Shown here one piece after another: positions 21,848 through 30,114 of a DNA stretch of 64,000 nt. The stretch's first letter is position 1, and each line of letters begins with the position of its first letter. Under the pieces are notes generated by a model, which ran no database searches, had not been told where the DNA came from, and saw only the letters and a list, made by a program, of their open reading frames with translations. The stretch is from the NCBI RefSeq assembly GCF_002386445.1, contig NZ_DGIR01000019.1, forward strand, positions 62,001-126,000, in the 5' to 3' direction. The position numbers were made by a program, and so were the translations under genes. The stretch is from Pseudomonas sp. UBA4617 (GTDB lineage Bacteria; Pseudomonadota; Gammaproteobacteria; Pseudomonadales; Pseudomonadaceae).

Positions 21848-24556
21848 ATGCCCACCAGCCGCATCAACACCGCCGGCGTGAACTACGTCCGCGAGCATCT
21901 CAACCACATCCCCCGCCCGGACCGCGAAGCCAACCGGGCAATCCGTCAATGGCTCAAGCAGCAAGGCCATGACGTCGACCCCGAACAGGTCGATGTCGTG
22001 ACCCTGCACTACCGCCCCGATGCCAGCGGCGGCCACCTGGCGGCCATTACCCAGTGCCTCGGCTTGCCGCAAGCATTGTTGAGCAATTGGCAAGGGGAGT
22101 CCGACAACGACCTGTTCGGTGCCCTGCTTGGCGCCCCTTGGGCTGGCAGGCTGCCCGAGGGCCCGCTGCAGCTGGTCGACACGCTGCCTGCGCCCGGCAT
22201 CAATCACTATGGCGCCGCCTACTCGGTGTTCAATGGCCTGTTCCGCCGCACCAAGCCACAACGTTATGACGCCTCGACGCACCTGCCGATCGCGGCCGAA
22301 GCCTTTCAGCGCTTCATCCACGACCTGGATTTCCATGCGCCGTTCAAGGCGCAGCTCGACCGCTACTGGCGCGACCACTTGCCCGATCACCGCCTGGTCA
22401 GCAAGCTCAACTTCATTGCCGCCTGCAACAAGCAGGTCGCCGAAGGCAGCCTGAGCGAAGCGGCCAGGAAACTGGCATGGCAAGCCGCAGGGCTGATGCC
22501 GCGCAGCGAAAAGCTGCGCCTGAGCACCCTGAGCATCTATGGCTACGCCGCTACCGACATCCTCTATCTGAATGCCAGGGCCAGCGACCTGACCCTGTTG
22601 TACATTCCCGGCAACAGCTCACCGCTGCTGGAATTCGCCAGCGAAAATGCCATGAAGGACTGGGTCGGACAACAATGCAAGGAGCCCGCCAGGCGGTTGG
22701 CCCTGAAGCAGCACTTTCGCCTGGCCGACTGCCCGCAAGGCCTTGACTTCAGCGGGCTGGATACCGCCCTGGAAGGCCTGGCGGAATACCCCGCCAGCCA
22801 TCGGCTGCCACCCGAGCACGGCTATTTCAACGACGACGGCACCTGGCCACCACGAACCTACGTCAACTACCGCCCTCGCAAGTACAACCCGAGGATTACC
22901 GGCGACCTGTTCCAGGCGTTGGCCGAACGCCAACGCCAGCGCAGTTACGATGATGCCGACTTCCTCATCACCCGTGATAGCCAGGTCAGCAAGGCCCGAT
23001 GGCTCGGTTACCTGACCACTACGCTCAATCTGCTGGCACCGCTGTGCCTGGTAGTGCCAGGCCTGGCACCGCTGTTGGCCGTGGGTGGCATCGCGCAGCT
23101 GGGCCTGGGGTTGGACCAGGCAATCAACGGCAAGTCGCTGAAGGACCAGGAAGCCGGTGTCGGCAACATCACCTGGGGCCTGTTCAATGCCGTGCCGCTG
23201 GCCATCGCCGGTGCCAGCAGGGCCAAGGCACTGTTCGAATTCAAGACCGACGGTTTCGTACCGCCAGTACGGCTGAACGAGCAGATCGGTTACCCATTGA
23301 GCCCAGTCTCGCCACCCCGGTTCCCCGAGCCTGAAGGGGCGCGCTACTTCCATACCCCTGAGCCCATCGCGCCATTGCCGGGAGGCGACCAGGCCATCGC
23401 CGATTCGGTTATCCGCACGCCGCTCTACACCGGTGATGTCGATAATTTCGATGCCAGTATCGATACCTATAATGCACGGGTGGTCTACGACCTGGAGCGC
23501 GATGTATTCATTCGCGAGGAGGATCTGAATGAGGTCGAGCCAGTCGGCTACATAGCAACGGTTGGACAGCGGGACCTGCAGCCTGTGCGCAGCCCTCGTA
23601 CAGTCACCCACGCCATGCGCAGCCGCAGCCTGCGCGCACTGGGCATTGACCTGGCACTGCCCGTGGAGATCCCGAGCTTGGCCAGCGCAAGCCAGGCGAT
23701 TCCCAAGCAGGTTAGCTGCCTCTGGGTCGGCGACAAGGTCATCGCCCCGGAACTGCTGGCCAACCTGGGCAAGAATGCAGCCAGGATCAGAAACAGCGAG
23801 TACACCCTGCGCCTGTTTCTTTCCAGTGCCGTGCCTGAAACCTATGCCGAAAACCTGCGCCTGCTGGCTGAGCAAGCCCCGGATCTGCAAGTACTGCCAC
23901 TGGAAGAGCAAGCGTTTTTCCGGGCGTTTCGCCAAAGCCGGTACTACGCCCAGTACGACGCTGCGCTGGATGGCAACGGGGGCATTGCCAGCAACTACTC
24001 ATCTGCCTCCGACGTTCTACGCTACCCGATGCTGCATCACGAAGGGGGGCTGTACATGGATGTCGACGACACGCTGTTGGACACTGGCGAAACCATCGAC
24101 CAGGTCGAACTGCGCACCACCCAAGACGGCTTGCTGCTGGCCCCCCCGATGTCCAACGAGAAAATGGGCATGAATTGCCTGTACAACACCAGCCTGATCG
24201 GCAGCCACGCCGGCAACCCGACCCTGGAAGCCATCTCCGAGGAAATGCTTGCACGGTACCAGCTCAACCAGGATTTCTACGACAGCAGGCCCAGCCTGGC
24301 CGATGACCCGGCGAACTTCTACCGGTATGCCAACCGCCTCAGTCACATGACCGGCCCGGCCATGCTCAGCGATGTGGTCGATCGCCATCTGCCGGCGCTA
24401 CGCACCTTGCGCCAGGTCGTCAACCTGTATGGCATGCCGCGGATCAACGCCTACCGCTTCGTCGACCTGCCGCAAAGCCAGGCGGCAATGCGCACGCTGC
24501 TACCGCTCAACCGCTTCGCCGAGGTGGGTGGCAATCATTCGTGGAGCAGGCCGTAA
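21848..24556 (+). CDS. Putative secreted toxin: dermonecrotic-toxin-like N-terminal region with C-terminal TcdA/TcdB-type glycosyltransferase
   Basis: This is a 902-residue protein. Residues about 1-340 resemble the DUF6543 'dermonecrotic toxin' domain of large Pseudomonas toxins (FKAQLDRYWRDHLPDHR, LTLLYIPGNSSPLLEFAS). Residues about 380-460 are hydrophobic and Gly/Ala rich (LNLLAPLCLVVPGLAPLLAVGG), as expected for membrane insertion. From about residue 615 a glycosyltransferase module follows: CLWVGDK with Trp626, SASDVLR with Asp722 and Arg725, GGLYMDVDD with the metal-binding D738-V-D740, and a C-terminal HSW. These match in order the sugar-nucleotide-binding residues of large clostridial cytotoxins, which glycosylate host GTPases. 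No signal peptide and no adjacent immunity gene. It starts 69 nt after the FlhB-like gene with no terminator between them. The ATG at 21848 has AAGG upstream. Target and export route are unknown. Confidence 0.75.
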   Translation: MPTSRINTAGVNYVREHLNHIPRPDREANRAIRQWLKQQGHDVDPEQVDVVTLHYRPDASGGHLAAITQCLGLPQALLSNWQGESDNDLFGALLGAPWAGRLPEGPLQLVDTLPAPGINHYGAAYSVFNGLFRRTKPQRYDASTHLPIAAEAFQRFIHDLDFHAPFKAQLDRYWRDHLPDHRLVSKLNFIAACNKQVAEGSLSEAARKLAWQAAGLMPRSEKLRLSTLSIYGYAATDILYLNARASDLTLLYIPGNSSPLLEFASENAMKDWVGQQCKEPARRLALKQHFRLADCPQGLDFSGLDTALEGLAEYPASHRLPPEHGYFNDDGTWPPRTYVNYRPRKYNPRITGDLFQALAERQRQRSYDDADFLITRDSQVSKARWLGYLTTTLNLLAPLCLVVPGLAPLLAVGGIAQLGLGLDQAINGKSLKDQEAGVGNITWGLFNAVPLAIAGASRAKALFEFKTDGFVPPVRLNEQIGYPLSPVSPPRFPEPEGARYFHTPEPIAPLPGGDQAIADSVIRTPLYTGDVDNFDASIDTYNARVVYDLERDVFIREEDLNEVEPVGYIATVGQRDLQPVRSPRTVTHAMRSRSLRALGIDLALPVEIPSLASASQAIPKQVSCLWVGDKVIAPELLANLGKNAARIRNSEYTLRLFLSSAVPETYAENLRLLAEQAPDLQVLPLEEQAFFRAFRQSRYYAQYDAALDGNGGIASNYSSASDVLRYPMLHHEGGLYMDVDDTLLDTGETIDQVELRTTQDGLLLAPPMSNEKMGMNCLYNTSLIGSHAGNPTLEAISEEMLARYQLNQDFYDSRPSLADDPANFYRYANRLSHMTGPAMLSDVVDRHLPALRTLRQVVNLYGMPRINAYRFVDLPQSQAAMRTLLPLNRFAEVGGNHSWSRP

Positions 24557-24561
24557 TCGTG

Positions 24562-24590
24562 AAAAAACGGGCGGCTTGCGTCGCCCGCCT
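24562..24590 (-). terminator. Intrinsic terminator of the che/mot/DUF2802 transcript
   Basis: On the minus strand, GGGCGACGC and GCCGCCC form a hairpin followed by a run of six T. It lies directly after the DUF2802 gene and in the tail of the convergent toxin gene transcript. Confidence 0.7.
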
Positions 24591-24592
24591 CA

Positions 24593-24988
24593 TCAACCGT
24601 TGCGGTGCAGCTTGCTCATCAGCTCGGCCTCGGCCTGCGTCAGGCCACAGCTTTCAGTCAGTTCGGCGACGCTGGCGCCCATGCCCACCAGCTTGGCGGC
24701 CTGGGTGAAGGTGACGTTACCGGGGTCGCGTTGCTCAAGCTGCTGGATCCGGTCCGGCAGCGGGGCCACCGACAGGCTCAACGCATGCAGCGCCTCACCC
24801 ATGCGCACGGTACCGTTCTGGTAATCGTCCAGGCGCTTGGCCAGGTCCTTGATGCGCTGGTCACGCAGCGCATCACCCACGGCCTGCTGCGCGGCAAGCT
24901 CGCGTTGGCGCTTGCTGTAGTTGAGGAAAAACCACAGGCTCACAGCCCAGACCAGCGCCAGGAAGATGACAGCAACCTCTAGGATCAA
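24593..24988 (-). CDS. DUF2802 protein at the end of the chemotaxis operon
   Basis: The 131-residue protein has one N-terminal membrane helix (residues 3-22), a predicted coiled coil (RQRELAAQQAVGDALRDQRIKDLAKRLDDYQ) and a C-terminal helical domain that looks like a small helix-turn-helix (FTQAAKLVGMGASVAELTESCGLTQAEAELMSKLH). It belongs to the DUF2802 family, which is regularly the last gene of gammaproteobacterial che clusters after cheW. The function is not established. It starts immediately after the cheW stop codon. Confidence 0.8.
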   Translation of the reverse strand: MILEVAVIFLALVWAVSLWFFLNYSKRQRELAAQQAVGDALRDQRIKDLAKRLDDYQNGTVRMGEALHALSLSVAPLPDRIQQLEQRDPGNVTFTQAAKLVGMGASVAELTESCGLTQAEAELMSKLHRNG

Positions 24989-24989
24989 C

Positions 24990-25469
24990 TCAGATATTCT
25001 CCAGCTCGGACCACTCTTCCTCGGTCATCATCTTGTCCAGTTCAACCAGGATCAGCAGCTCACCGTTCTTGTTGCACACGCCCTGGATGAACTTGGCCGA
25101 CTCCTCATTGCCCACGTTCGGCGCGGTCTCGATCTCGGACTGGCGCAGGTACACCACCTCGGCCACGCTGTCGACCAGGATACCGACCACTTGCTTGTCG
25201 GCCTCGATGATGACGATGCGGGTGTTGTCGGTGACTTCGGTTGGCATCAGGCCAAAGCGCTGACGGGTATCGATCACCGTTACCACGTTGCCGCGCAGGT
25301 TGATGATACCCAGCACGTAGCTTGGCGCACCCGGCACCGGGGCGATCTCGGTATAGCGCAACACTTCCTGCACCTGCATCACGTTGATGCCGTAGGACTC
25401 ATTGTCCAGACGGAAGGTAACCCACTGCAGGATCGGATCTTCGGAACCTTGTGCAGACGACTTTTTCAT
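24990..25469 (-). CDS. cheW: Chemotaxis coupling protein CheW
   Basis: The 159-residue SH3-like adaptor links chemoreceptors to the CheA kinase. Core motifs are WVTFRLDNESYGINVMQVQEVLRY, PGAPSYVLGIINLRGNVVTVIDTRQRFGL and VGILVDSVAEVVYL. The start at 25469 (MKKSSAQ) follows GAGGGTAGGGG; a longer upstream start would overlap parP. It is the penultimate gene of the che operon. Confidence 0.96.
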   Translation of the reverse strand: MKKSSAQGSEDPILQWVTFRLDNESYGINVMQVQEVLRYTEIAPVPGAPSYVLGIINLRGNVVTVIDTRQRFGLMPTEVTDNTRIVIIEADKQVVGILVDSVAEVVYLRQSEIETAPNVGNEESAKFIQGVCNKNGELLILVELDKMMTEEEWSELENI

Positions 25470-25510
25470 TCCCCTACCCTCAAAATCCGCCACTGGCGGT
25501 GTGTTCGGTG

Positions 25511-26401
25511 TCATTGCTGTTTTGCGTGCAGCTGCTTGACCGCGCCGCTGGCGATCAACTCTGCCAGTGCGGCGACGTCAAGCAGTGCACACATGTGTTC
25601 GATAACCGTGCCGGCCAGCCACGGGCGCTGGCCGCGCTGGCTGCGCCACTTGATCTCCGACGGGTCCAGGCGCAGCGAGCGGCTGACCTGGTGCACGGCC
25701 AGCCCCCATTCGTAGCCCTGCACGGAGATCACGTACTGCAGGCCCTGGCGAAAATCGTCGCGGTAGCGGTCAGGCATCACCCAACGCGCCGTGTCCAGCA
25801 CCTTCAGGTTGCCGGCCTGGCAGGTCAGGATGCCCAGGAACCACTCAGGCTGGCCGAACAAGGGCGTCAGCTCCTGGCCGGCCAGCGAGTAGATCGAGCC
25901 CAGGCATACCAGTGGCACCGCCAGGGTCAGGCCGGCGACATCGAACAACAGGCATTCGAATGGCTCGGCGGCCCAGGCCGGGCGGCCATCGACGCTGGCC
26001 GGCGGCACGGGCGGGTTGGGCGCCGGCAGGTGCACATCCACCAGTGGCATCGCCACCGCGGGATGCTCTTCGACCAGTACCGGGATGCTGGCCTCGACCA
26101 AGATCTCACGCTCGACCACCGACACCACCGGGGGCTCCACCGGTACCACGCTGGGCAACACCGCTGGCGCAGGCTCGGCGAACGGCCGTTGCGCGGGGTT
26201 TGCAGCAGCCTCGACCAACACAGGCCTGACCTGCTGGCGGGCATCGCGCGCCTGTTCTTCCCGCACCGCTGCAGCGAACTCGTCTGCCGCTGCTGGTGCA
26301 GCGAACAGTTCTTCGGCCTCGGTGGCGTCCTGCAGCAGGCCGTCAAGGTAGGATTGCAGGGCCATCTGTGGCCGGCTGCTGGTTTGCCGTGTCTCGCTCA
26401 T
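25511..26401 (-). CDS. parP: ParP-type CheW-domain protein (polar chemotaxis-array localisation)
   Basis: The 296-residue protein has a long, poorly conserved N-terminal half that is acidic and Pro/Ala/Val rich (about residues 30-140). A C-terminal CheW-like domain (about 150-290) follows (CLLFDVAGLTLAVPLVCLGSIYSL, WFLGILTCQAGNLKVLDTARWVM). In Vibrio, ParP has this layout: its CheW-like (AIF) domain joins the receptor-CheA array and its N-terminal part binds ParC. The gene order parC-parP-cheW is the same here, and the ATG overlaps the parC stop by 4 nt. The assignment is by architecture and synteny. Confidence 0.8.
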   Translation of the reverse strand: MSETRQTSSRPQMALQSYLDGLLQDATEAEELFAAPAAADEFAAAVREEQARDARQQVRPVLVEAAANPAQRPFAEPAPAVLPSVVPVEPPVVSVVEREILVEASIPVLVEEHPAVAMPLVDVHLPAPNPPVPPASVDGRPAWAAEPFECLLFDVAGLTLAVPLVCLGSIYSLAGQELTPLFGQPEWFLGILTCQAGNLKVLDTARWVMPDRYRDDFRQGLQYVISVQGYEWGLAVHQVSRSLRLDPSEIKWRSQRGQRPWLAGTVIEHMCALLDVAALAELIASGAVKQLHAKQQ

Positions 26402-27189
26402 CAGGCCACCTGCGCCGCAGTCTTGTAGGTAAGCAGGTGCTTGAGCAGCGCCCGGTAAGCCACCAGACCGCGACTCTTGCTGTCGAATTGCGAGGGCGTG
26501 ACGCCCTTGCGGCTGGCATCGCGCAGGCGTGTGTCCACCGGGATATAGCCCGGCCACACATGCTGGCCGTAGCTGTCACGCAGTTGCTTGAGCGTACCCA
26601 GCGAGGCCTGGGTACGGCGGTCGAACAGGGTCGGCACAATCTGGTACGGCAACGCCTGCTTGCGGGAGCGATTGACCATGGCCAGGGTGCCGACCATGCG
26701 CTCCAGGCCCTTGACTGCGAGAAACTCGGTCTGCACCGGAATCACCAGCTGCTGGCTGGCAGCCAACGCGTTGACCATCAGCACGCCGAGCAAGGGCGGG
26801 CTGTCGATCAGGGCGAAGTCGAAATCCTGCCACAGCTGCGCCAGACTCTTGGCGATTACCAGGCCGAGGCCGTTCTGCCCCGGCGACTGGCGTTCCAGCA
26901 CGGCCAGCGCGGTGCTCGACGGCAACAGCGAAATGCGCTCGTCACTGGTGGGCAACAGCAATTGCCCGGGCAGGCCCTCGGGCACCGCGCCCTTGTGCAG
27001 GAACAAGTCGTAGCAGCTGTGTTCCAGGGCATCCGGGTTGTGCCCGAAGTAACTGGTCATCGAGCCGTGCGGGTCGAGGTCGACGACGACCACACGCTTG
27101 CCGGCCTCGGCCAGCAGGCCGGCCAGGGCGATGGTAGTGGTGGTCTTGCCGACGCCACCTTTTTGATTGGCTACTGCCCAGACTCTCAT
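26401..27189 (-). CDS. parC: ParA-family ATPase ParC (polar positioning of chemotaxis arrays)
   Basis: The 262-residue ATPase has the deviant Walker A KGGVGKTT at residues 10-17 and the ParA motif FALIDSPPLLGVLMVNAL, followed by VIPVQTEFLAVKGLERM. ParA-type ATPases dimerise on ATP; ParC of Vibrio sits at the old pole and recruits chemotaxis arrays through ParP, encoded just downstream. It should not be confused with the flagellar-number ATPase FleN at 34394-35227. The start at 27189 (MRVWAVANQ) excludes a 27-residue non-conserved extension. A REPIN separates it from motD, so it may have reduced transcription or its own promoter. Confidence 0.88.
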   Translation of the reverse strand: MRVWAVANQKGGVGKTTTTIALAGLLAEAGKRVVVVDLDPHGSMTSYFGHNPDALEHSCYDLFLHKGAVPEGLPGQLLLPTSDERISLLPSSTALAVLERQSPGQNGLGLVIAKSLAQLWQDFDFALIDSPPLLGVLMVNALAASQQLVIPVQTEFLAVKGLERMVGTLAMVNRSRKQALPYQIVPTLFDRRTQASLGTLKQLRDSYGQHVWPGYIPVDTRLRDASRKGVTPSQFDSKSRGLVAYRALLKHLLTYKTAAQVA

Positions 27190-27222
27190 AGGACAACTTC
27201 TATCTCGTTGATTTTGCAAGCG

Positions 27223-27308
27223 GCTGTGGGAGCGGTACCCGTTAACACCGGCCTGGCCGGTGCCATGCACCGTGCAGCCGTTTTCGCGGGTGAACCCGCT
27301 CCCACAGC
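27223..27308. repeat. REPIN between motD and parC
   Basis: Inverted 13-bp arms GCTGTGGGAGCGG (27223-27235) and its exact complement (27296-27308) enclose a REP core with the CGCGGGTGAACCCGCTCCCACAG element known from P. putida. It divides motD from parC. Confidence 0.8.
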
Positions 27309-27354
27309 GGCGGCAATTTCGCGAACCTGTTTACAGTGACAGAGAATTGACGAG

Positions 27355-28212
27355 TTACTGCCCCGCCACCGTTGCTGGCGTTGAAGGTGCACTTTGTGTG
27401 CCAGCCCGGCGCAATGCCGCATCCGGCTTGGCATTGGCGCTACCCGAGCCGGTCAGGCTGCGGCGCACTTCGAGGTTGCGGGAAATCACCAGCACCACCC
27501 GGCGGTTGCGCGCGCGGCCTTCAGCCGTGTCGTTGCTGGCCACCGGCTGGTACTCGCCGTAGCCCACCGAAGCCATGCGCGCCGGGTCGACGCCTTCCAT
27601 GGCCAGCAGGCGCACGATGCTCGCCGCCCGTGCCGACGACAGCTCCCAGTTGGTCGGGTACTGCGCGGTGCGAATCGGCAGATTGTCGGTAAAGCCTTCG
27701 ACGTGCACCGGGTTGGCGAACGGTTTGAGAATGCCGGCCACCTTCTCGATGATGGCGAATGCCTGATCGCTGGGCATGGCATCGCCGCTGCCGAACAGCA
27801 ACGAGGAATTGAGCTCGATCTCGATCCACAATTCATTGCCGCGTACGGTCATCTGGTCGCTGCTGATCAGGTCGCCAAAGGCATCGCGCACGTCATCGCT
27901 GATGGTCTTCAGCGGGTCGCTGCTGGTCGCCGCCAGGCCCGCTTCGGTCTGTTCGCTGTCCTTGACCAACGGCTCGGCCGGGCGAACGCTCAGCGGCCGC
28001 TCGTCGCCAATGGGGATCGGCTTCATGCTGCGCTCGGGGTCGTTGAAGACGCCGAGCAAGGCCTGGGAAATGACCTTGTACTTGCCCTCGTTGATCGAGG
28101 AGATCGAGTACATCACCACGAAGAAGGCGAACAGCAAGGTGATGAAGTCGGCGTACGACACCAGCCAGCGTTCGTGGTTTTCGTGTTCCTCGGCATGACG
28201 ACGGCGACGCAT
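27355..28212 (-). CDS. motD: Flagellar stator protein MotD (MotB-like)
   Basis: This 285-residue B-type stator subunit has the short cytoplasmic start and membrane helix WLVSYADFITLLFAFFVVMYSIS, with the proton-binding Asp in SYAD near residue 22. It is followed by a plug/linker region and a C-terminal OmpA-like peptidoglycan-binding domain (VEGFTDNLPIRTAQYPTNWELSSARAASIVRLL). With MotC it forms the second stator of Pseudomonas; motAB are outside this window. It begins 3 nt after motC. Confidence 0.95.
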   Translation of the reverse strand: MRRRRHAEEHENHERWLVSYADFITLLFAFFVVMYSISSINEGKYKVISQALLGVFNDPERSMKPIPIGDERPLSVRPAEPLVKDSEQTEAGLAATSSDPLKTISDDVRDAFGDLISSDQMTVRGNELWIEIELNSSLLFGSGDAMPSDQAFAIIEKVAGILKPFANPVHVEGFTDNLPIRTAQYPTNWELSSARAASIVRLLAMEGVDPARMASVGYGEYQPVASNDTAEGRARNRRVVLVISRNLEVRRSLTGSGSANAKPDAALRRAGTQSAPSTPATVAGQ

Positions 28213-28215
28213 GGT

Positions 28216-28956
28216 TTACTCCATGAAGCCTTGCAGCTTCAGCTCGATAGAGCGCGGGTTCTCACCTTCGGCAATCGACAGCAAGCCTTCGAGCAGCATC
28301 TCACGGTAACGCGACTGGCGCATGACGGTAGCCTTCAGCTTGCTGGCGACCGGCAGCAACACAAGGTTGGCGCTGGCCACGCCGTAGATGGTGGCGACGA
28401 AGGCCACGGCAATGCCGTTGCCCAGTTGCGACGGGTCCGCCAGGTTGCCCATCACGTGGATCAGGCCCATCACCGCACCGATGATGCCGATGGTCGGTGC
28501 ATAGCCCCCCATGCTCTCGAACACCTTGGCGGCCTGGATATCACGGCTTTCCTGGGTCAGGAAATCGACTTCGAGGATGCTGCGGATGGCCTCCGGTTCA
28601 GCGCCGTCCACCAGCAGCTGCAGGCCCTTGCGGGCATACGGGTCGGGTTCGGCATCGGCCACCCCTTCCAGCCCCAGCAGGCCTTCCTTGCGTGCGGTCA
28701 GGCTCCAGTTGACCACGCGGTCGATGCCGCCGGCCAGGTCGACCCGTGGCGGGAACAGGATCCAGCGCAGGATCTGCAAGGCGCGCTTGAACGATGCCAA
28801 CGGCGACTGCAGCAAGGCCGCCGCCAGGGTGCCGCCCAGCACGATCAGCGCCGCCGGGCCATTGATCAGCGCGCCGACATGGCCGCCTTCGAGGAAGTTG
28901 CCACCAACGATGGCAACAAAAGCGAGGATCAGGCCGATCAGGCTCAGCACGTCCAT
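28216..28956 (-). CDS. motC: Flagellar stator protein MotC (MotA-like)
   Basis: The 246-residue protein has four membrane helices and the MotA/TolQ/ExbB proton-channel domain (ALINGPAALIVLGGTLAAALL near residues 30-50, GGYAPTIGIIGAVMGLIHVMGNL near 145-167). The large cytoplasmic loop between helices 2 and 3 carries charged residues that contact the rotor. Chosen start ATG 28956 is within the cheB stop (TGATG overlap); an in-frame ATG three codons upstream is also possible. Confidence 0.95.
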   Translation of the reverse strand: MDVLSLIGLILAFVAIVGGNFLEGGHVGALINGPAALIVLGGTLAAALLQSPLASFKRALQILRWILFPPRVDLAGGIDRVVNWSLTARKEGLLGLEGVADAEPDPYARKGLQLLVDGAEPEAIRSILEVDFLTQESRDIQAAKVFESMGGYAPTIGIIGAVMGLIHVMGNLADPSQLGNGIAVAFVATIYGVASANLVLLPVASKLKATVMRQSRYREMLLEGLLSIAEGENPRSIELKLQGFME

Positions 28957-30068
28957 CAGACGCACGCCTCCACCAGTTGCTTGCCGATTTCGTCCAGGCT
29001 GTACACCGCGTCGGCAAGGTTGGCCTTGACGATGGCCATGGGCATGCCATAGATCACGCAGCTGGCTTCATCCTGGGCCCAAACCGTGCTGCCGCCCTGT
29101 TTGAGCAGGCGCGCACCTTCACGGCCATCGGCGCCCATGCCGGTGAGCACCACCGACAGCACCTTGTCGCCATACGACTTGGCCGCCGAGCCAAAGGTGA
29201 TGTCCACGCACGGCTTGTAGTTCAGGCGCTCGTCGCCGGGCAGGATCTTCACCGCGCCACGGCCGTCGATCATCATCTGCTTGCCACCCGGCGCCAGCAG
29301 TGCCAGGCCGGGGCGCAGCAGGTCGCCGTCCTCGGCTTCCTTGACGCTGATGCGGCACAGCTTGTCCAGGCGTTCGGCAAAGGCCTTGGTGAACGCCGCA
29401 GGCATGTGCTGGATCAGCACGATCGGGGCCGGGAAATTGGCGGGCAGCTGGGTCAGCACACGCTGCAGGGCAACCGGGCCACCAGTGGAAGTACCAATGG
29501 CCACCAGCTTGTAAGGCTTGCGCTTGGGCGCCGGTGAATGCGCTGATGCCGCAGCCGGGGCGGTCACCCGGGCAGGCACGGGAGTGCGCGCCGGGGCCGG
29601 GCTGGCGAAGCTGCTGGCAGGCGTCGGCGTAGCCACTGGCGCTGGGCTGGCGTAGCTGCCAAAGCGGCGGTTGCTGCGGGAAATGGTATGCACCTTCTCG
29701 CACAGCAGTTGCTTGACCTTGTCGGGGTTGCGCGAGATGTCCTCGAAGTTTTTCGGCAGGTAATCGACCGCGCCGGCGTCCAACGCATCGAGGGTGACAC
29801 GGGCGCCTTCATGGGTCAGCGACGAGAACATCAACACCGGTGTCGGGCAGCGCTGCATGATGTGCCGCACCGCCGTGATGCCGTCCATCATGGGCATTTC
29901 GTAGTCCATGGTGATGACATCGGGCTTGAGCGCCAGCGCCTGGTCGATTGCTTCCCTGCCGTTGGTCGCGGTACCCACCACCTGGATCGTTGGATCCGCC
30001 GCGAGGATTTCCGAGACGCGGCGGCGGAAGAAACCGGAATCATCCACCACCAGGACCTTGACTGCCAT
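28956..30068 (-). CDS. cheB: Chemotaxis protein-glutamate methylesterase CheB
   Basis: The 370-residue protein has a REC domain (VKVLVVDDSGFF, phosphoacceptor in VITMDYEMPMMDG near residue 55), a Pro/Ala-rich linker (about 130-175) and a C-terminal methylesterase domain. The catalytic serine lies in IGTSTGGPVALQRVL and the histidine in LIQHMPAAFT. It removes methyl groups from receptors for adaptation when phosphorylated by CheA. The start ATG is preceded by GGAG at 5 nt. Confidence 0.96.
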   Translation of the reverse strand: MAVKVLVVDDSGFFRRRVSEILAADPTIQVVGTATNGREAIDQALALKPDVITMDYEMPMMDGITAVRHIMQRCPTPVLMFSSLTHEGARVTLDALDAGAVDYLPKNFEDISRNPDKVKQLLCEKVHTISRSNRRFGSYASPAPVATPTPASSFASPAPARTPVPARVTAPAAASAHSPAPKRKPYKLVAIGTSTGGPVALQRVLTQLPANFPAPIVLIQHMPAAFTKAFAERLDKLCRISVKEAEDGDLLRPGLALLAPGGKQMMIDGRGAVKILPGDERLNYKPCVDITFGSAAKSYGDKVLSVVLTGMGADGREGARLLKQGGSTVWAQDEASCVIYGMPMAIVKANLADAVYSLDEIGKQLVEACV

Positions 30069-30114
30069 AAACACTCCGTTAGGCGGCGCAACCGGCCAGG
30101 GTGCGCCACCGAAA

